NCBI RefSeq assembly: GCF_900110105.1
Contig: NZ_FOCL01000018.1
Location: forward strand, 1 to 64,000
Direction: 5' to 3'
Origin: Mucilaginibacter gossypiicola
GTDB taxonomy: Bacteria; Bacteroidota; Bacteroidia; Sphingobacteriales; Sphingobacteriaceae
Length of the DNA: 64,000 nucleotides
Shown: positions 1-8,872 of the stretch, piece by piece
Numbering within the stretch: the stretch's first letter is position 1
Layout: every line of letters begins with the position of its first letter
Notes under the pieces: generated by a model
Database searches by the model: none
Told to the model about the DNA's origin: nothing
What the model saw: the letters and a program-made list of their open reading frames with translations, nothing else
Position numbers and translations under genes: made by a program

Positions 1-397
1 TCTCCTCGTTTGCGGGCTGCAAAGGTGTGAATTATTTCCCATTCTCACAAAAGATTTTTGATAATCTTTTTTCTTACTTCCTAATTCACTTTCAACCTTT
101 AAAGAACAAATCCCCGCTTCCTCATTTGCGGGCTGCAAAGGTGCGAATTCTACTTTGATTTAACAAGCAAAAACTTCACTTTTTTAAATCTTTTTTATTC
201 GCCTTTACGTTTCAAAAAACAACACCTTTTTCTCAAAGGCGGCCACAAATGTACACAGAAAATCAGCTTCAAAGCAAGACATATTTTCAAATAACAACCT
301 CATATTTTGCAACCCGCTGTGAATTAAGGTTAAATAATCATGAAATTACTGTTATAATTAGGTAAGGAAGGACATTTACCTAATACGTATATTTGAA
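1..397. repeat. AT-rich leader region with a duplicated 19-nt motif
   Basis: No gene is visible in the first 397 bases. The motif tttgcgggctgcaaaggtg occurs exactly at 9-27 and again at 125-143, 116 bases apart, each time preceded by a tcctc-like stretch and followed by gaatt and AT-rich sequence. This looks like two copies of a degenerate tandem unit of about 116 bases. Similar 'gcgggctgcaaaggt' motifs are, from memory, scattered in intergenic DNA of related Bacteroidota. The function is unknown, and the window edge may hide further copies. Confidence 0.6.
357..395 (+). promoter_or_regulatory. Inverted repeat plus TATATTTG -7-like element before the methyltransferase
   Basis: A perfect 9-bp inverted repeat, ATTAGGTAA (357-365) and TTACCTAAT (376-384), is separated by 10 bases. 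It is followed at once by TATATTTG (388-395), which matches the Bacteroidota -7 consensus TAnnTTTG. The position just upstream of the start codon suggests an operator overlapping a promoter. No good TTTG -33 box lies at the usual distance, so the promoter call is tentative. Confidence 0.4.
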
Positions 398-1789
398 ATG
401 CATATGAACGAGCTTAATTTCCCACTGCATTTCATCGCGTCATTAGGTGCAGAAAACGGTTTTGACGAAGAAAATTTTGTAAAAGCGCACCAATTTGAGG
501 ATGCTCCAACCTCAATAAGAGTGAACCCTTTTAAGCCATCTACCTCAAAAAGCACGCAAAATGTGCCCTGGTGCGCCAATGGATACTACCTGGAGAGCCG
601 TCCATCGTTCACGTTTGATCCGCTTTTTCATGCCGGATGCTACTATGTACAGGAAGCATCGTCCATGTTTATTGATCATATTTTTAAAACGATCAACCAA
701 AATAATGACGAAACGATAAAAGTGCTTGACCTTTGTGCCGCTCCCGGAGGCAAAAGTACCCTGCTTAACTCGGCATTGCAGGCTACTGATCTGTTGGTGG
801 CAAACGAGATCATTAAAACCCGCGTACCTATATTAACAAATAATTTAAATCGCTGGGGTACGGCCAATACCATAGTCACCAATAACGATCCCAAAGATTT
901 TGGGAGATTAAAAAGCTTTTTCGATATTATACTGGTTGATGCTCCCTGCTCGGGTTCGGGCATGTTCCGCAAAGATCCGGATGCCATGAACGAATGGTCG
1001 GAAGGAAATGTGAACCTTTGCCATCAGCGGCAGGAACGCATACTGGCTGATATTTACCCGACCTTAAAAGAAGATGGATATCTTATATATAGTACATGCT
1101 CCTACTCGCATCAGGAAAACGAGGATATCCTGGACTGGCTTTGTACCGAATTTGAAATGGAAAGTATCCGCATACCAATTAATAACGACTGGGGGATTGT
1201 TGAAACACAATCGCCTGAGAAAAAAGCCTGGGGTTACCGTTTTTATCCTGGCAAAGTTAAAGGCGAAGGCTTATTTGCCTCCTGCCTGCGTAAAAAGGAA
1301 AACAGCGGCGAACTGGTATCATTTAAAAATAACACCCAGCAAAAATTACCAGGAAAAGAACTTGACCAGATACGCTCATACATTAATAACCCAGACCACT
1401 TTTACTACTTCAAAGTAAATGACGACTGGATGGCTATTAACCGTGCGCATAAGGAAAGTCTTAATATATTACAGCGACATTTGTATATTAAAAAATCGGG
1501 CGTAATTATAGGTAAGCTTGTCGGGAAAGACCTGATCCCTGATCATGAACTGGCGCTAAGCCTTATAGTTAATAAAGATGCAGTTTTAGAAACGCCCCTT
1601 AATAAGGATCAAGCTATCCAATACCTGCGTCGGGACAATATAGAACTAACTACAACGAATAAAGGGTGGACATTGATGACCTTTGAAGGGCATGCACTTG
1701 GCTGGGCTAAATTATTACCTAACCGCATCAATAATTATTATCCTAAAGAAATAAGGATCTTGTCAACGCACCCTCCGAGGGAATGGTAA
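398..1789 (+). CDS. rsmF: rRNA cytosine-C5 methyltransferase, RsmF/YebU-like (NOL1/NOP2/Sun family)
   Basis: A SAM-dependent RNA m5C methyltransferase of 463 aa. The SAM-binding motif I LDLCAAPGGKS is at residues 110-120. The two catalytic cysteines sit in DAPCSGSGMF (Cys184, motif IV) and in YSTCS (Cys234, motif VI), as in the RsmB/NOP/Sun family. The C-terminal third (about 300-463) resembles the RsmF pre-PUA/PUA-like RNA-binding region, which fits RsmF rather than RsmB. RsmF modifies 16S rRNA in E. coli; the exact target base here is inferred only. ATG codons at 398 and 404 are both possible. The promoter-like TATATTTG ends at 395, so either a leaderless start or the second ATG is likely. 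It is a single gene, separated from the convergent beta-barrel gene by a strong inverted repeat. Confidence 0.85.
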   Translation: MHMNELNFPLHFIASLGAENGFDEENFVKAHQFEDAPTSIRVNPFKPSTSKSTQNVPWCANGYYLESRPSFTFDPLFHAGCYYVQEASSMFIDHIFKTINQNNDETIKVLDLCAAPGGKSTLLNSALQATDLLVANEIIKTRVPILTNNLNRWGTANTIVTNNDPKDFGRLKSFFDIILVDAPCSGSGMFRKDPDAMNEWSEGNVNLCHQRQERILADIYPTLKEDGYLIYSTCSYSHQENEDILDWLCTEFEMESIRIPINNDWGIVETQSPEKKAWGYRFYPGKVKGEGLFASCLRKKENSGELVSFKNNTQQKLPGKELDQIRSYINNPDHFYYFKVNDDWMAINRAHKESLNILQRHLYIKKSGVIIGKLVGKDLIPDHELALSLIVNKDAVLETPLNKDQAIQYLRRDNIELTTTNKGWTLMTFEGHALGWAKLLPNRINNYYPKEIRILSTHPPREW

Positions 1790-1826
1790 TATAATAAGAA
1801 TACTGAGTTGAGGTTTAATCTCGCAC

Positions 1827-1881
1827 AAAGGCGCTAAGCCACAAAGTTTGAAATATTCTCTCTTTGTGCCTTAGCGCCTTT
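1827..1881. repeat. Long inverted repeat (hairpin) between convergent genes, likely bidirectional terminator
   Basis: The left arm at 1827-1846 (aaaggcgctaagccacaaag) pairs with 1862-1881 with one mismatch in 20, leaving a 15-base loop. It lies between the methyltransferase (+) and the outer-membrane barrel gene (-), so it may stop transcription from both sides. The sequence type ('caaaggcgctaag') resembles palindromic repeats found many times in related genomes, so it may be a dispersed repeat acting as a terminator. Confidence 0.65.
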
Positions 1882-1902
1882 ACACGAAAAATAGTTATAT
1901 AA

Positions 1903-2586
1903 CTATTGAAACTTAAACCCTAAGCCAATCTGCCAAACCTGGTTGCGATAGTTAGGCAGATTCTGATCGGCGTAAGGACGGTTTTCGCCAAGGTCGATGT
2001 TGTAACGGCCGCGGATCTCCACATTCCGGTTAATGTCAAAGCTTACACCCACCACACCGGCTACGTAACTATGATCGGCATCATTGTCGATATGATCTAC
2101 ACTGGTGCCCACAGCGGTTTCGTAGGTATTTTTGGTTGAAGTTAAGAAAGTAAGCTGCGGCCCAACCAAGATGTTAAAGCCACGCACTACCCTAAACTTA
2201 GCCAGCAAGGGTACATCAACATAATTAGTGCGCTGCGTAAATTTCCCATCTCTGTCGTTTACCTCATATCCCTTTTGCGAAAACAATACCTCGGGGGCAA
2301 ATGATAGCGGATAAATGATAGGCACCTCGAAAGTTAAACCTGCGTGCCATCCGGCAAGTGAGCTTGAGCTGTAATTACTGTTATAAGCATCAACCGTGTT
2401 TGAAACATTTAAACCTACTGCTATGCCAACTTTTGGGGTGTAGAAATCATCATAACGGCGTTGGGGCTGGGGCCTTTCAACAACCCGGCGGGGTGGACGG
2501 CGGTGACGCGGGCCGTAGTAATATCCCTGCGCGCTAACTGTCCCTACGGTAAAAAGGCAAATCGCCAAAAAAAGTAATTTTTTCAT
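1903..2586 (-). CDS. Outer-membrane beta-barrel protein (porin family, PF13568-like)
   Basis: A secreted protein of 227 aa with a clear signal peptide (residues 1-19, MKKLLFLAICLFTVGTVSA). A short Arg/Pro-rich linker (about 27-43, RHRRPPRR and QPQRR) follows. The rest alternates hydrophobic and polar residues and starts with VGIAVGLNVS. It ends in an aromatic GFKFQ, the usual C-terminus of an outer-membrane beta-strand. This is the pattern of the small eight-stranded 'outer membrane protein beta-barrel' family common in Bacteroidota. The ligand and role are unknown. It appears to be transcribed alone. Confidence 0.75.
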   Translation of the reverse strand: MKKLLFLAICLFTVGTVSAQGYYYGPRHRRPPRRVVERPQPQRRYDDFYTPKVGIAVGLNVSNTVDAYNSNYSSSSLAGWHAGLTFEVPIIYPLSFAPEVLFSQKGYEVNDRDGKFTQRTNYVDVPLLAKFRVVRGFNILVGPQLTFLTSTKNTYETAVGTSVDHIDNDADHSYVAGVVGVSFDINRNVEIRGRYNIDLGENRPYADQNLPNYRNQVWQIGLGFKFQ

Positions 2587-2772
2587 CGTCTTTCTCTGTT
2601 TTAAATAAGTGGAGGAAAAAGCAGTTGTCCCGTTAGTTTACCGGTTATCAACAGCTTTTCCTTGTATGTATGTTAATAACGTGATAGATTAATAAAAAAC
2701 ACAAAGGTTTATTATGAGTTTGATTTTTGTAATAGTTGCAACATCATTTTCATCAAAAATTCAGAATAACGC

Positions 2773-2780
2773 TACATTTG
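2773..2780 (+). promoter_or_regulatory. TACATTTG -7-like element directly before the GH3 gene
   Basis: TACATTTG matches TAnnTTTG and ends 5 bases before the ATG at 2785, so an RNA made from it would have almost no leader. The -33 position holds only a weak T-rich match (about 2747-2751). Either this promoter gives a leaderless transcript or the match is fortuitous. Confidence 0.3.
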
Positions 2781-2784
2781 ACCT

Positions 2785-4497
2785 ATGCAAGCTTCTAAAA
2801 CCCGCATTTTTTATCCGTTAATTATCATCTTCACATTTTTTACGGCCAATGCTTTTGCTCAAAAAGAAAGCTATATCCAGTTATTAGGCAAACAAAATCG
2901 CTGGGTGGATTCGGTGTATAATAAAATGAGCCGCAAACAGCGGATTGCGCAATTGCTATTTGTAAGAGCGCACACCAACAAAGGGAAAATGTACGAAGAT
3001 TCGGTGGGGCAGGTTATTAAAGAGCAGCAGTTAGGCGGTGTAGTTTTCTTCCAGGGCGGACCGGTGCGCCAGGCCACCCTTATTAACAAATATCAGAAGC
3101 TGGCCAAAGTACCTTTAATTATCACGATGGACGGCGAATGGGGCCTGGGCATGCGCCTTGACTCTACCATATCATATCCATATCAAATGACGCTTGGCGC
3201 TATACAAGATAATAGCCTGATTTACAAAATGGGGCAACAGGTGGCTTATGATTTTAAGCGCCTGGGCATGCAAATGAACCTGGGGCCGGATATGGATGTA
3301 AATAACAACCCTAATAACCCGGTTATCAATTATCGCTCTTTTGGCGACAATATGTACAACGTGGCTAAAAAAGGAATTGCCTATTTTAAAGGCATGCAGG
3401 ATGCCGGCCTGCTTACTTCGGCCAAGCATTTTCCGGGTCATGGCGATACCAATGTTGATTCGCATTTTGATTTACCCTTGCTGCCTTACAGCCGTGCAAG
3501 GTTAGATTCATTGGAGATGTATCCGTTTCGGGAAGCTATCAATGCCGGTATTAGTGGTGTTATGATAGCCCATATGAATATTCCCTCGTTGGATAATACA
3601 CCCAAACTCCCTTCTACCCTTTCGCGCCCTATCATCACCGGTATCTTGAAAGATTCGTTAAAATTTAAAGGGCTTGTGGTATCCGACGCCATGGAAATGA
3701 AAGGCGTTACCAAATATTTTCCAAACGGAGAAGCCGATGTAAGGGCTTTTATTGCCGGCAATGATATCATTGAGCTATCTGAAAACTCCGACCGCGCCAT
3801 TGGCCTGATCCGTAAAGCCCTGAGACACGGTAGTGTTAGCGCCGCAGAGTTTGAAGCCCGGATCAAAAAGATTTTGCTCGCTAAATTTTGGGCGGGGCTT
3901 AACCAATATAAGCCAACCGCATTAACCAATTTAAGCCAGGACATTAACAGTGATGCCGCTAAAACCTTAGTTCAGCAATTAAGCGATGCCTCGGTAACAC
4001 AATTAAAAAATAATGGCCCAAAGCTTAATCCTTTTTTAAAAACGGCCATAGTGAGTATAGGGGTTAGCTCTCCAACCGTTTTTCAGATGGAAGTGGCAAA
4101 AAGCTTCCCGAACAGCCGGATATTCATAGTTAACAAAGATGCTCCGGCGCTTGAGGTTACCAACATCCTTAACTGGCTTAAACAATACCAGCAGATTATT
4201 GTGGGTATACATGATACCCGCCTGCGCCCACAAAGCAAACTTGATTACAGCAGTGATGTAAAATTGATGATTGCCGATCTGGCATCGCGCAAAAACACGG
4301 CCTTTAGTGTGTTTGCTAATGCCTATACTATTGCCGGGTTACCGGGACTTGAAAAAGCAGGCAACTTAGTGGTTTGCTACCAGATGTCGCCCGAGTTGCA
4401 ACAATCGGCAGCCAAAGTATTGAACGGCCGGTTAAAACCTACCGGGAAGTTGCCGGTAAGTGTGAATGCGTTTTTTACGACGGGGATGGGGTTGTAG
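2785..4497 (+). CDS. Glycoside hydrolase family 3, beta-N-acetylhexosaminidase (NagZ-like)
   Basis: A secreted 570-aa hydrolase with a signal peptide ending near residue 26 (TANAFAQ). The GH3 N-terminal TIM barrel carries the NagZ-type motif KHFPGHGDTNVDSH (214-227), whose His and Asp act in catalysis. It also carries VVSDAMEMKG with the likely nucleophile Asp301. NagZ enzymes remove N-acetylglucosamine from peptidoglycan fragments. After the barrel comes a shorter alpha/beta region (about 385-570). Many Bacteroidota homologues continue into a beta-lactamase-like domain; this one stops before it. A periplasmic location and a role in cell-wall recycling are inferred. The neighbouring gene is on the other strand, so no operon is evident. 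Confidence 0.82.
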   Translation: MQASKTRIFYPLIIIFTFFTANAFAQKESYIQLLGKQNRWVDSVYNKMSRKQRIAQLLFVRAHTNKGKMYEDSVGQVIKEQQLGGVVFFQGGPVRQATLINKYQKLAKVPLIITMDGEWGLGMRLDSTISYPYQMTLGAIQDNSLIYKMGQQVAYDFKRLGMQMNLGPDMDVNNNPNNPVINYRSFGDNMYNVAKKGIAYFKGMQDAGLLTSAKHFPGHGDTNVDSHFDLPLLPYSRARLDSLEMYPFREAINAGISGVMIAHMNIPSLDNTPKLPSTLSRPIITGILKDSLKFKGLVVSDAMEMKGVTKYFPNGEADVRAFIAGNDIIELSENSDRAIGLIRKALRHGSVSAAEFEARIKKILLAKFWAGLNQYKPTALTNLSQDINSDAAKTLVQQLSDASVTQLKNNGPKLNPFLKTAIVSIGVSSPTVFQMEVAKSFPNSRIFIVNKDAPALEVTNILNWLKQYQQIIVGIHDTRLRPQSKLDYSSDVKLMIADLASRKNTAFSVFANAYTIAGLPGLEKAGNLVVCYQMSPELQQSAAKVLNGRLKPTGKLPVSVNAFFTTGMGL

Positions 4498-4568
4498 TCA
4501 GAGATTGGAGGTCGGAGGTTAGAAATTAAGCGTGTCGCAGTTGTACATAATCAAACAGCCCGTAACCA

Positions 4569-5135
4569 CTATTTAAATTGACTTTCTGTTAATACTTTTT
4601 TATTCTTCATAATGTTAAGCAAGTACTGTGCCTCCGGCTCATAAAGATCTTCGCCAAAGCAATAGTTCCGCATGCCATAGTCAAATGCAATAGTTCCTCT
4701 TTCTTTATTTCGGTAATAAAATATGAACCAGTATTTTCGGTCAGACTCCGAATCCACTTCTCTGATCCTGAACTCTCTGCATTCGTTAAGATCGTATACT
4801 TTTTCACGGTTAAACAGGTCGTTTTTCCGGCTGATGCTGAAAGTGCCCATACCAATTTCAATAATCTCCCTACCCCAAAACAGCCAGACAATTGCTTTTA
4901 CAGTCATAATTCCACCAAGAGCCCAGCCGATTATCCAAAAGATCATAAAACCACGACCAAAATCGCTCGAGGGATGCAAAAGTTCATCAATAGCGGCCGA
5001 TCCGATATATCCCCATACAACCAGCGAAAAACATATGTATACTAAAAAGAAATAACTACGTTTTGCAGGAATAGTGATTTTGAGATAGTCGAAATTATCC
5101 TCAACTATCGCCCTGCCTTGATAAGGTTTTTCCAT
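4569..5135 (-). CDS. Hypothetical membrane protein, two transmembrane segments
   Basis: 188 aa, no family recognised with confidence. There are two hydrophobic segments near residues 27-46 and 63-87, separated by a short loop. They are followed by a soluble C-terminal half (EIIEIGMGTFSISRKNDLF onward) that could form a small beta-rich cytoplasmic domain. The layout of two helices then a beta domain resembles bacterial PH-like membrane proteins, but this is a guess. It is divergent from the helicase gene, with 83 bases between the likely starts. Confidence 0.6.
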   Translation of the reverse strand: MEKPYQGRAIVEDNFDYLKITIPAKRSYFFLVYICFSLVVWGYIGSAAIDELLHPSSDFGRGFMIFWIIGWALGGIMTVKAIVWLFWGREIIEIGMGTFSISRKNDLFNREKVYDLNECREFRIREVDSESDRKYWFIFYYRNKERGTIAFDYGMRNYCFGEDLYEPEAQYLLNIMKNKKVLTESQFK

Positions 5136-5218
5136 GATCTGATAATACAGGCATAAATATCAGATTTATTATGATGGCTGCAAATGCGCCGCAACCTTTT
5201 TTATCTTTACTAAATATT

Positions 5219-8200
5219 ATGCAATCTACATTCAATAAATATAATAACAAGTTTAAAGAAGCTTTAGCCGGATTAAACCCCGAGCAATTGGCGGCAGTTA
5301 ATAAAATGGATGGCCCGGTGCTTGTAGTAGCAGGCCCCGGCACGGGTAAAACCCAGATCCTGGCGGCCCGGATAGGCAAAATCCTGACTGATACTGATGC
5401 TTCGCCCAGCGAGATATTGTGCTTAACCTATACCGACGCTGGTGCAGTGGCTATGCGCAAACGACTGTTTGAATTTATTGGCCCGGATGCTTACCGTATT
5501 AATATATATACCTTCCACGCTTTTTGTAACGAGATAATCCAGGAAAACCTGGAGTATTTCGGCAAGCTGAATTTGGAATCACTATCCGACCTGGAATCGG
5601 CCATGCTTTTTCGCGAGTTGGTTGATGAGTTCCCGAACGATCATTTGTTGAAGCGTTTTACCGGCGATATTTATTACGATGTGCCCCGCCTCAAAAGCCT
5701 GTTCAGCACCATGAAACGGGAAAACTGGGATGCCGCTATGATTGAACAGGCGGTAAATGAATACCTGGAAGACTTGCCCAACCGCGAGGAGTTTATTTAT
5801 AAACGGGCCAACGCCAAAGCAGGCATCAAGGTTGGTGATCCTAAACAAAAAGATATCGACGCCGCGCACGAGGTGATGAAAAAGCTATTGGCTGCCGTTG
5901 CTGAGTTTGAAAACTACAAGCTTAAAATGGACGCCAAAAAGCGCTATGATTATGACGACATGATCATCTGGGTGTTGCGTGCTTTCCGCGATAATGAAGA
6001 AATATTACGCCGTTACCAGGAGCGTTACCAATACATTTTGGTAGATGAATTTCAGGACACCAGCGGTTCGCAAAATGAGCTGCTGCGTTTTCTGCTTAAT
6101 TACTGGGATACACCAAACGTTTTTGTGGTGGGCGATGATGATCAGTCGATCTTCAAATTTCAGGGTGCTAATATGAAAAACATCCTTGATTTTGCTAATG
6201 ATTATGTGGACACGCTGTATACTGTAGTATTAAAACATAACTATCGCTCCAACCAGCAGATCCTCGATATTTCAAAAGCCCTTATCGACAATAACTTTGA
6301 ACGATTGACCAGTCAGCTTAATTTAGATAAGGCTTTAAAATCCTCACATCCTCGTTTTAATGACTTGCTGGTTGAGCCTATAATCCGCGAGTATGAAAAT
6401 CCCGATAAAGAACTGGTTGACGTATCCTTAAAGATCAAGAAATTGGTAGATGAAGGAACACCACCCGGCGAAATAGCCGTGATTTATCGCAACCACAACC
6501 AGGTTGAGGAAATGATCAAGTTTCTGGATGTGCAAAAGATCCAGGTAAACACCAAACGTAAAATTGATGTACTCACCCAACCTTTTGGCGAGAAGATCAT
6601 TAATATTTTGCAATACCTTGCCATGGAGCTCGACTCACCATACAGTGGTGATGAACTGCTGTTCGAGATCATGCACTATGACTTTTTCAATATCCCTCCT
6701 ATTGAAATTGCCAAAGCAAGTGTAGCGGTATTTAAGGAAAACTTTGGTACGCTGGCCTACAATCAGCCTAAAACATCCATCCGCAGATATGTGAGCGAAA
6801 TGAGGCCACCAAAACAGGCAGATCTTTTTCACCCCGATCAGCAACAGGAGATGCGATATCTTGTAAGCAATGTGGATTACCTGTTGAAAGAAGCTGTGAG
6901 CGTTACGCTGCAGCAGCTTTTCCAAAGTGTTATCTCCAAAATGGGCATCCTGAAATACATCATGCAACAACAGGATAAGGGCAGCTACATGCAAATGCTC
7001 ACCAGCTTTTTTGATTTTCTGAAGGATGAAAGCCGCAAAAGACCCGATATCAGTCTGAATGACCTGATCCAGACCATTGAGATGATGAAGAAGCACCAGA
7101 TTCGCCTGGAGCTCAACCAAAGTATCTTTTCTGAAAACGGCATTAACTTCCTTACCGCACACGGCTCCAAAGGCCTTGAGTTTGAATACGTGTTTTTTAT
7201 AGGTTGCGATAAACGTACCTGGGACAGCAAAGGCCGTAACAGCGGTTTCAGTTACCCCGATACCCTTACCCGTGCCGCGGCCGACGATATAGCTCAAAAA
7301 GAGGAAGCCCGCCGGTTGTTTTACGTGGCCGTAACCCGCGCCAAGCAGCATCTTGTAATCTCATACGCTGCTAAAGATAAAAAAGACAAAGACCAGGAAG
7401 CAAGCCAGTTTGTAGGTGAGATACTGGCCAGTACCAACCTGCAGGTACAATATCCAAAAGTGAACGCCGATGATATGATCGACTTTCAGGCAACCCAGTT
7501 CAGCGAAACCGATAAACCCAAAGTTGAACTGCTGGACAAAAACTATATTAATCAGTTGTTGCAAAACTATACGCTATCGGTAACCCATCTGAGCAATTAC
7601 CTGGATTGCCCGCTAAGGTTTTATTTTCAATGCCTTATTCGGGTACCGGCAGGTAAAAGTCCCGCAGCTACCTTTGGGCAGGCTGTGCATTGGGCGCTTA
7701 ATAAAACTTACAGGCAGTTGAAGGATAATGATAACGAGTTTTTGAGTACAGAAAATTTCATGCGCGAGTTTAAATGGTACATGGCCCGTAACCGCGATTC
7801 GTTCACCAAAGATGAATTTAAGCTGCGTTCAGCTTACGGCGAAAAGATACTGCCTCCGTATTACGAACAAAACGTACCGCACTGGAATAAAATAGCGGTA
7901 ACCGAGCGATCAATAAAAAACATCGAAGTAGCAGGTGTACCTATTAAAGGTAACCTGGATAAAATTGAATTTGATGGCAAACAGGCTACCGTTGTTGACT
8001 ACAAAACCGGTAAACCCAAAAATGCAAAAGATAAACTACTGCGCCCAACCAACGATGCACCAAACGGGGGCGATTACTGGCGACAGGCTGTTTTTTATAA
8101 AATATTAATAGATCATGACCGCACTACCGACTGGCAAGTGATCAGCACCATTTTTGATTTTGTTGAACCGATAAGCGATGGTGAATATTACAGCGAAAAA

Positions 8201-8389
8201 TTTGTGATAACCCCTGAAGATGTAGAGATAGTAACCGGGCAGATCAAAGAAACCTATGAACAGATCATGGCCCACAACTTTAGCACCGGCTGCGGTAAAA
8301 AAGAATGCGACTGGTGCCATTTTGTAAAAAGCAATTTTAAACAGGCCGATGAGATTTTAGGGATTGTTGCGGAGGAGGAAGAGGAATAA
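5219..8389 (+). CDS. UvrD/PcrA-type ATP-dependent DNA helicase with C-terminal PD-(D/E)XK nuclease
   Basis: Superfamily 1A helicase fused to an AddB/Cas4-like nuclease, about 1056 aa from the favoured start. Walker A GPGTGKT is at 39-45, Walker B VDEFQDTS at 275-282, then GDDDQSIFKFQGA (III), LKHNYRS (IV), LTAHGSKGLEFEYVF (V) and LFYVAVTRAKQ (VI). The C-terminal part begins with LDCPLRFYFQ (Cys797). It contains VDYKTGK (Asp927, Lys929) and ends with a CX4CX2C cluster at Cys1025/1030/1033. These four cysteines match the Fe-S cluster of AddB-type nucleases. The frame opens at 5171, but ATG 5219 is preferred: the 16 extra residues are unlike the family and overlap a promoter-like TATCTTTA. The likely role is DNA end processing or repair. 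Confidence 0.85.
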   Translation: MQSTFNKYNNKFKEALAGLNPEQLAAVNKMDGPVLVVAGPGTGKTQILAARIGKILTDTDASPSEILCLTYTDAGAVAMRKRLFEFIGPDAYRINIYTFHAFCNEIIQENLEYFGKLNLESLSDLESAMLFRELVDEFPNDHLLKRFTGDIYYDVPRLKSLFSTMKRENWDAAMIEQAVNEYLEDLPNREEFIYKRANAKAGIKVGDPKQKDIDAAHEVMKKLLAAVAEFENYKLKMDAKKRYDYDDMIIWVLRAFRDNEEILRRYQERYQYILVDEFQDTSGSQNELLRFLLNYWDTPNVFVVGDDDQSIFKFQGANMKNILDFANDYVDTLYTVVLKHNYRSNQQILDISKALIDNNFERLTSQLNLDKALKSSHPRFNDLLVEPIIREYENPDKELVDVSLKIKKLVDEGTPPGEIAVIYRNHNQVEEMIKFLDVQKIQVNTKRKIDVLTQPFGEKIINILQYLAMELDSPYSGDELLFEIMHYDFFNIPPIEIAKASVAVFKENFGTLAYNQPKTSIRRYVSEMRPPKQADLFHPDQQQEMRYLVSNVDYLLKEAVSVTLQQLFQSVISKMGILKYIMQQQDKGSYMQMLTSFFDFLKDESRKRPDISLNDLIQTIEMMKKHQIRLELNQSIFSENGINFLTAHGSKGLEFEYVFFIGCDKRTWDSKGRNSGFSYPDTLTRAAADDIAQKEEARRLFYVAVTRAKQHLVISYAAKDKKDKDQEASQFVGEILASTNLQVQYPKVNADDMIDFQATQFSETDKPKVELLDKNYINQLLQNYTLSVTHLSNYLDCPLRFYFQCLIRVPAGKSPAATFGQAVHWALNKTYRQLKDNDNEFLSTENFMREFKWYMARNRDSFTKDEFKLRSAYGEKILPPYYEQNVPHWNKIAVTERSIKNIEVAGVPIKGNLDKIEFDGKQATVVDYKTGKPKNAKDKLLRPTNDAPNGGDYWRQAVFYKILIDHDRTTDWQVISTIFDFVEPISDGEYYSEKFVITPEDVEIVTGQIKETYEQIMAHNFSTGCGKKECDWCHFVKSNFKQADEILGIVAEEEEE

Positions 8390-8422
8390 AAAGAATATTT
8401 TCAAAACCCTTCTCGAGAGGGG

Positions 8423-8608
8423 GCTGTTGCATTCTATAATATATAACGCAAGTTCAAGCATCTTTCGCTTGAATTATAACCAAAGTAAGCGTCCACGCTT
8501 ACGTTTATAACGTATCACGGGAGCGTGGACGCTCAATTAAGGCTAACGATCAAGCGTAGACGCTTAATCGTGCGAGTTTTTAAGAACTCAATATTAGAAT
8601 GCAACAGC
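8423..8608. repeat. MITE-like element, 14-bp terminal inverted repeats, three internal palindromes
   Basis: GCTGTTGCATTCTA (8423-8436) is the exact reverse complement of TAGAATGCAACAGC (8595-8608), giving a 186-bp element. Inside are three palindromes of the form AGCGTNNACGCT at 8486-8501, 8521-8534 and 8552-8565, with NN = cc, gg and ag. The 12-mer TCTCGAGAGGGG flanks the element on both sides (8411-8422 and 8614-8625), with 5 extra bases on the right. It has no coding capacity. It is either a miniature transposable element or a structured dispersed repeat. Confidence 0.6.
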
Positions 8609-8610
8609 AC

Positions 8611-8728
8611 TGCTCTCGAGAGGGGCGCGTAGGAACGAGTGATAGCAGGGGTGTGTTTCTGTTATAAGTTTATCAAAGCAGAAACACACCCCTCCGCCCC
8701 TCTCAAGAGGGGAAGCGCACAATCCCGC
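8611..8728. repeat. REP-like nested palindrome, copy A
   Basis: The inner hairpin pairs AGGGGTGTGTTTCTG (8647-8661) with CAGAAACACACCCCT (8679-8693), 15 of 15. An outer arm ctcgagaggggcg pairs with cgcccctctcaag, 12 of 13. It is followed by gaagcgcacaatcccgcgct. The same architecture and a near-identical tail (gaatcgcacaatccccagct) recur at 16655-16795, so this is a repeat family. Confidence 0.7.
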
Positions 8729-8872
8729 GCTTTTGCTTCCTTGAGTTAACGGCTATTGCGTGAACTCTTGAACGTGCGACGTAATTAAAAAAAACACCAT
8801 CACGGGATTATTACAATGCTTTTCATTCTGTCAATTCATTAATTCCATAAATTCGGGTTCAGACATCATTTT

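Larger units (their letters stand above)
8390..8872. other. Gene-free region filled with palindromic repeats
   Basis: No coding sequence is seen. The 483 bases hold a MITE-like element (8423-8608) and, directly after it, a REP-like nested palindrome (8611-8728). The remaining sequence (8729-8872) should contain the promoter of the M28 peptidase gene, but no convincing TTTG/TAnnTTTG pair was found. Confidence 0.7.

Noticed and set aside
4499..4526. Short 'ggaggtcggaggttaga' stretch, matching inverted sequence near 10783-10810
   Set aside because: Only about 24 loosely matching bases; noted as a possible dispersed repeat but too weak to annotate as a feature.
6635..7351. Open frame of 238 codons on the - strand
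   Set aside because: Antisense to the helicase gene, whose motifs are unbroken here; composition is typical of a shadow frame.
8423..8608. Considered as a CRISPR array because of three spaced palindromes
   Set aside because: The units are only 12-16 bases, spacing is irregular, the centres differ and there are terminal inverted repeats; no cas genes nearby.
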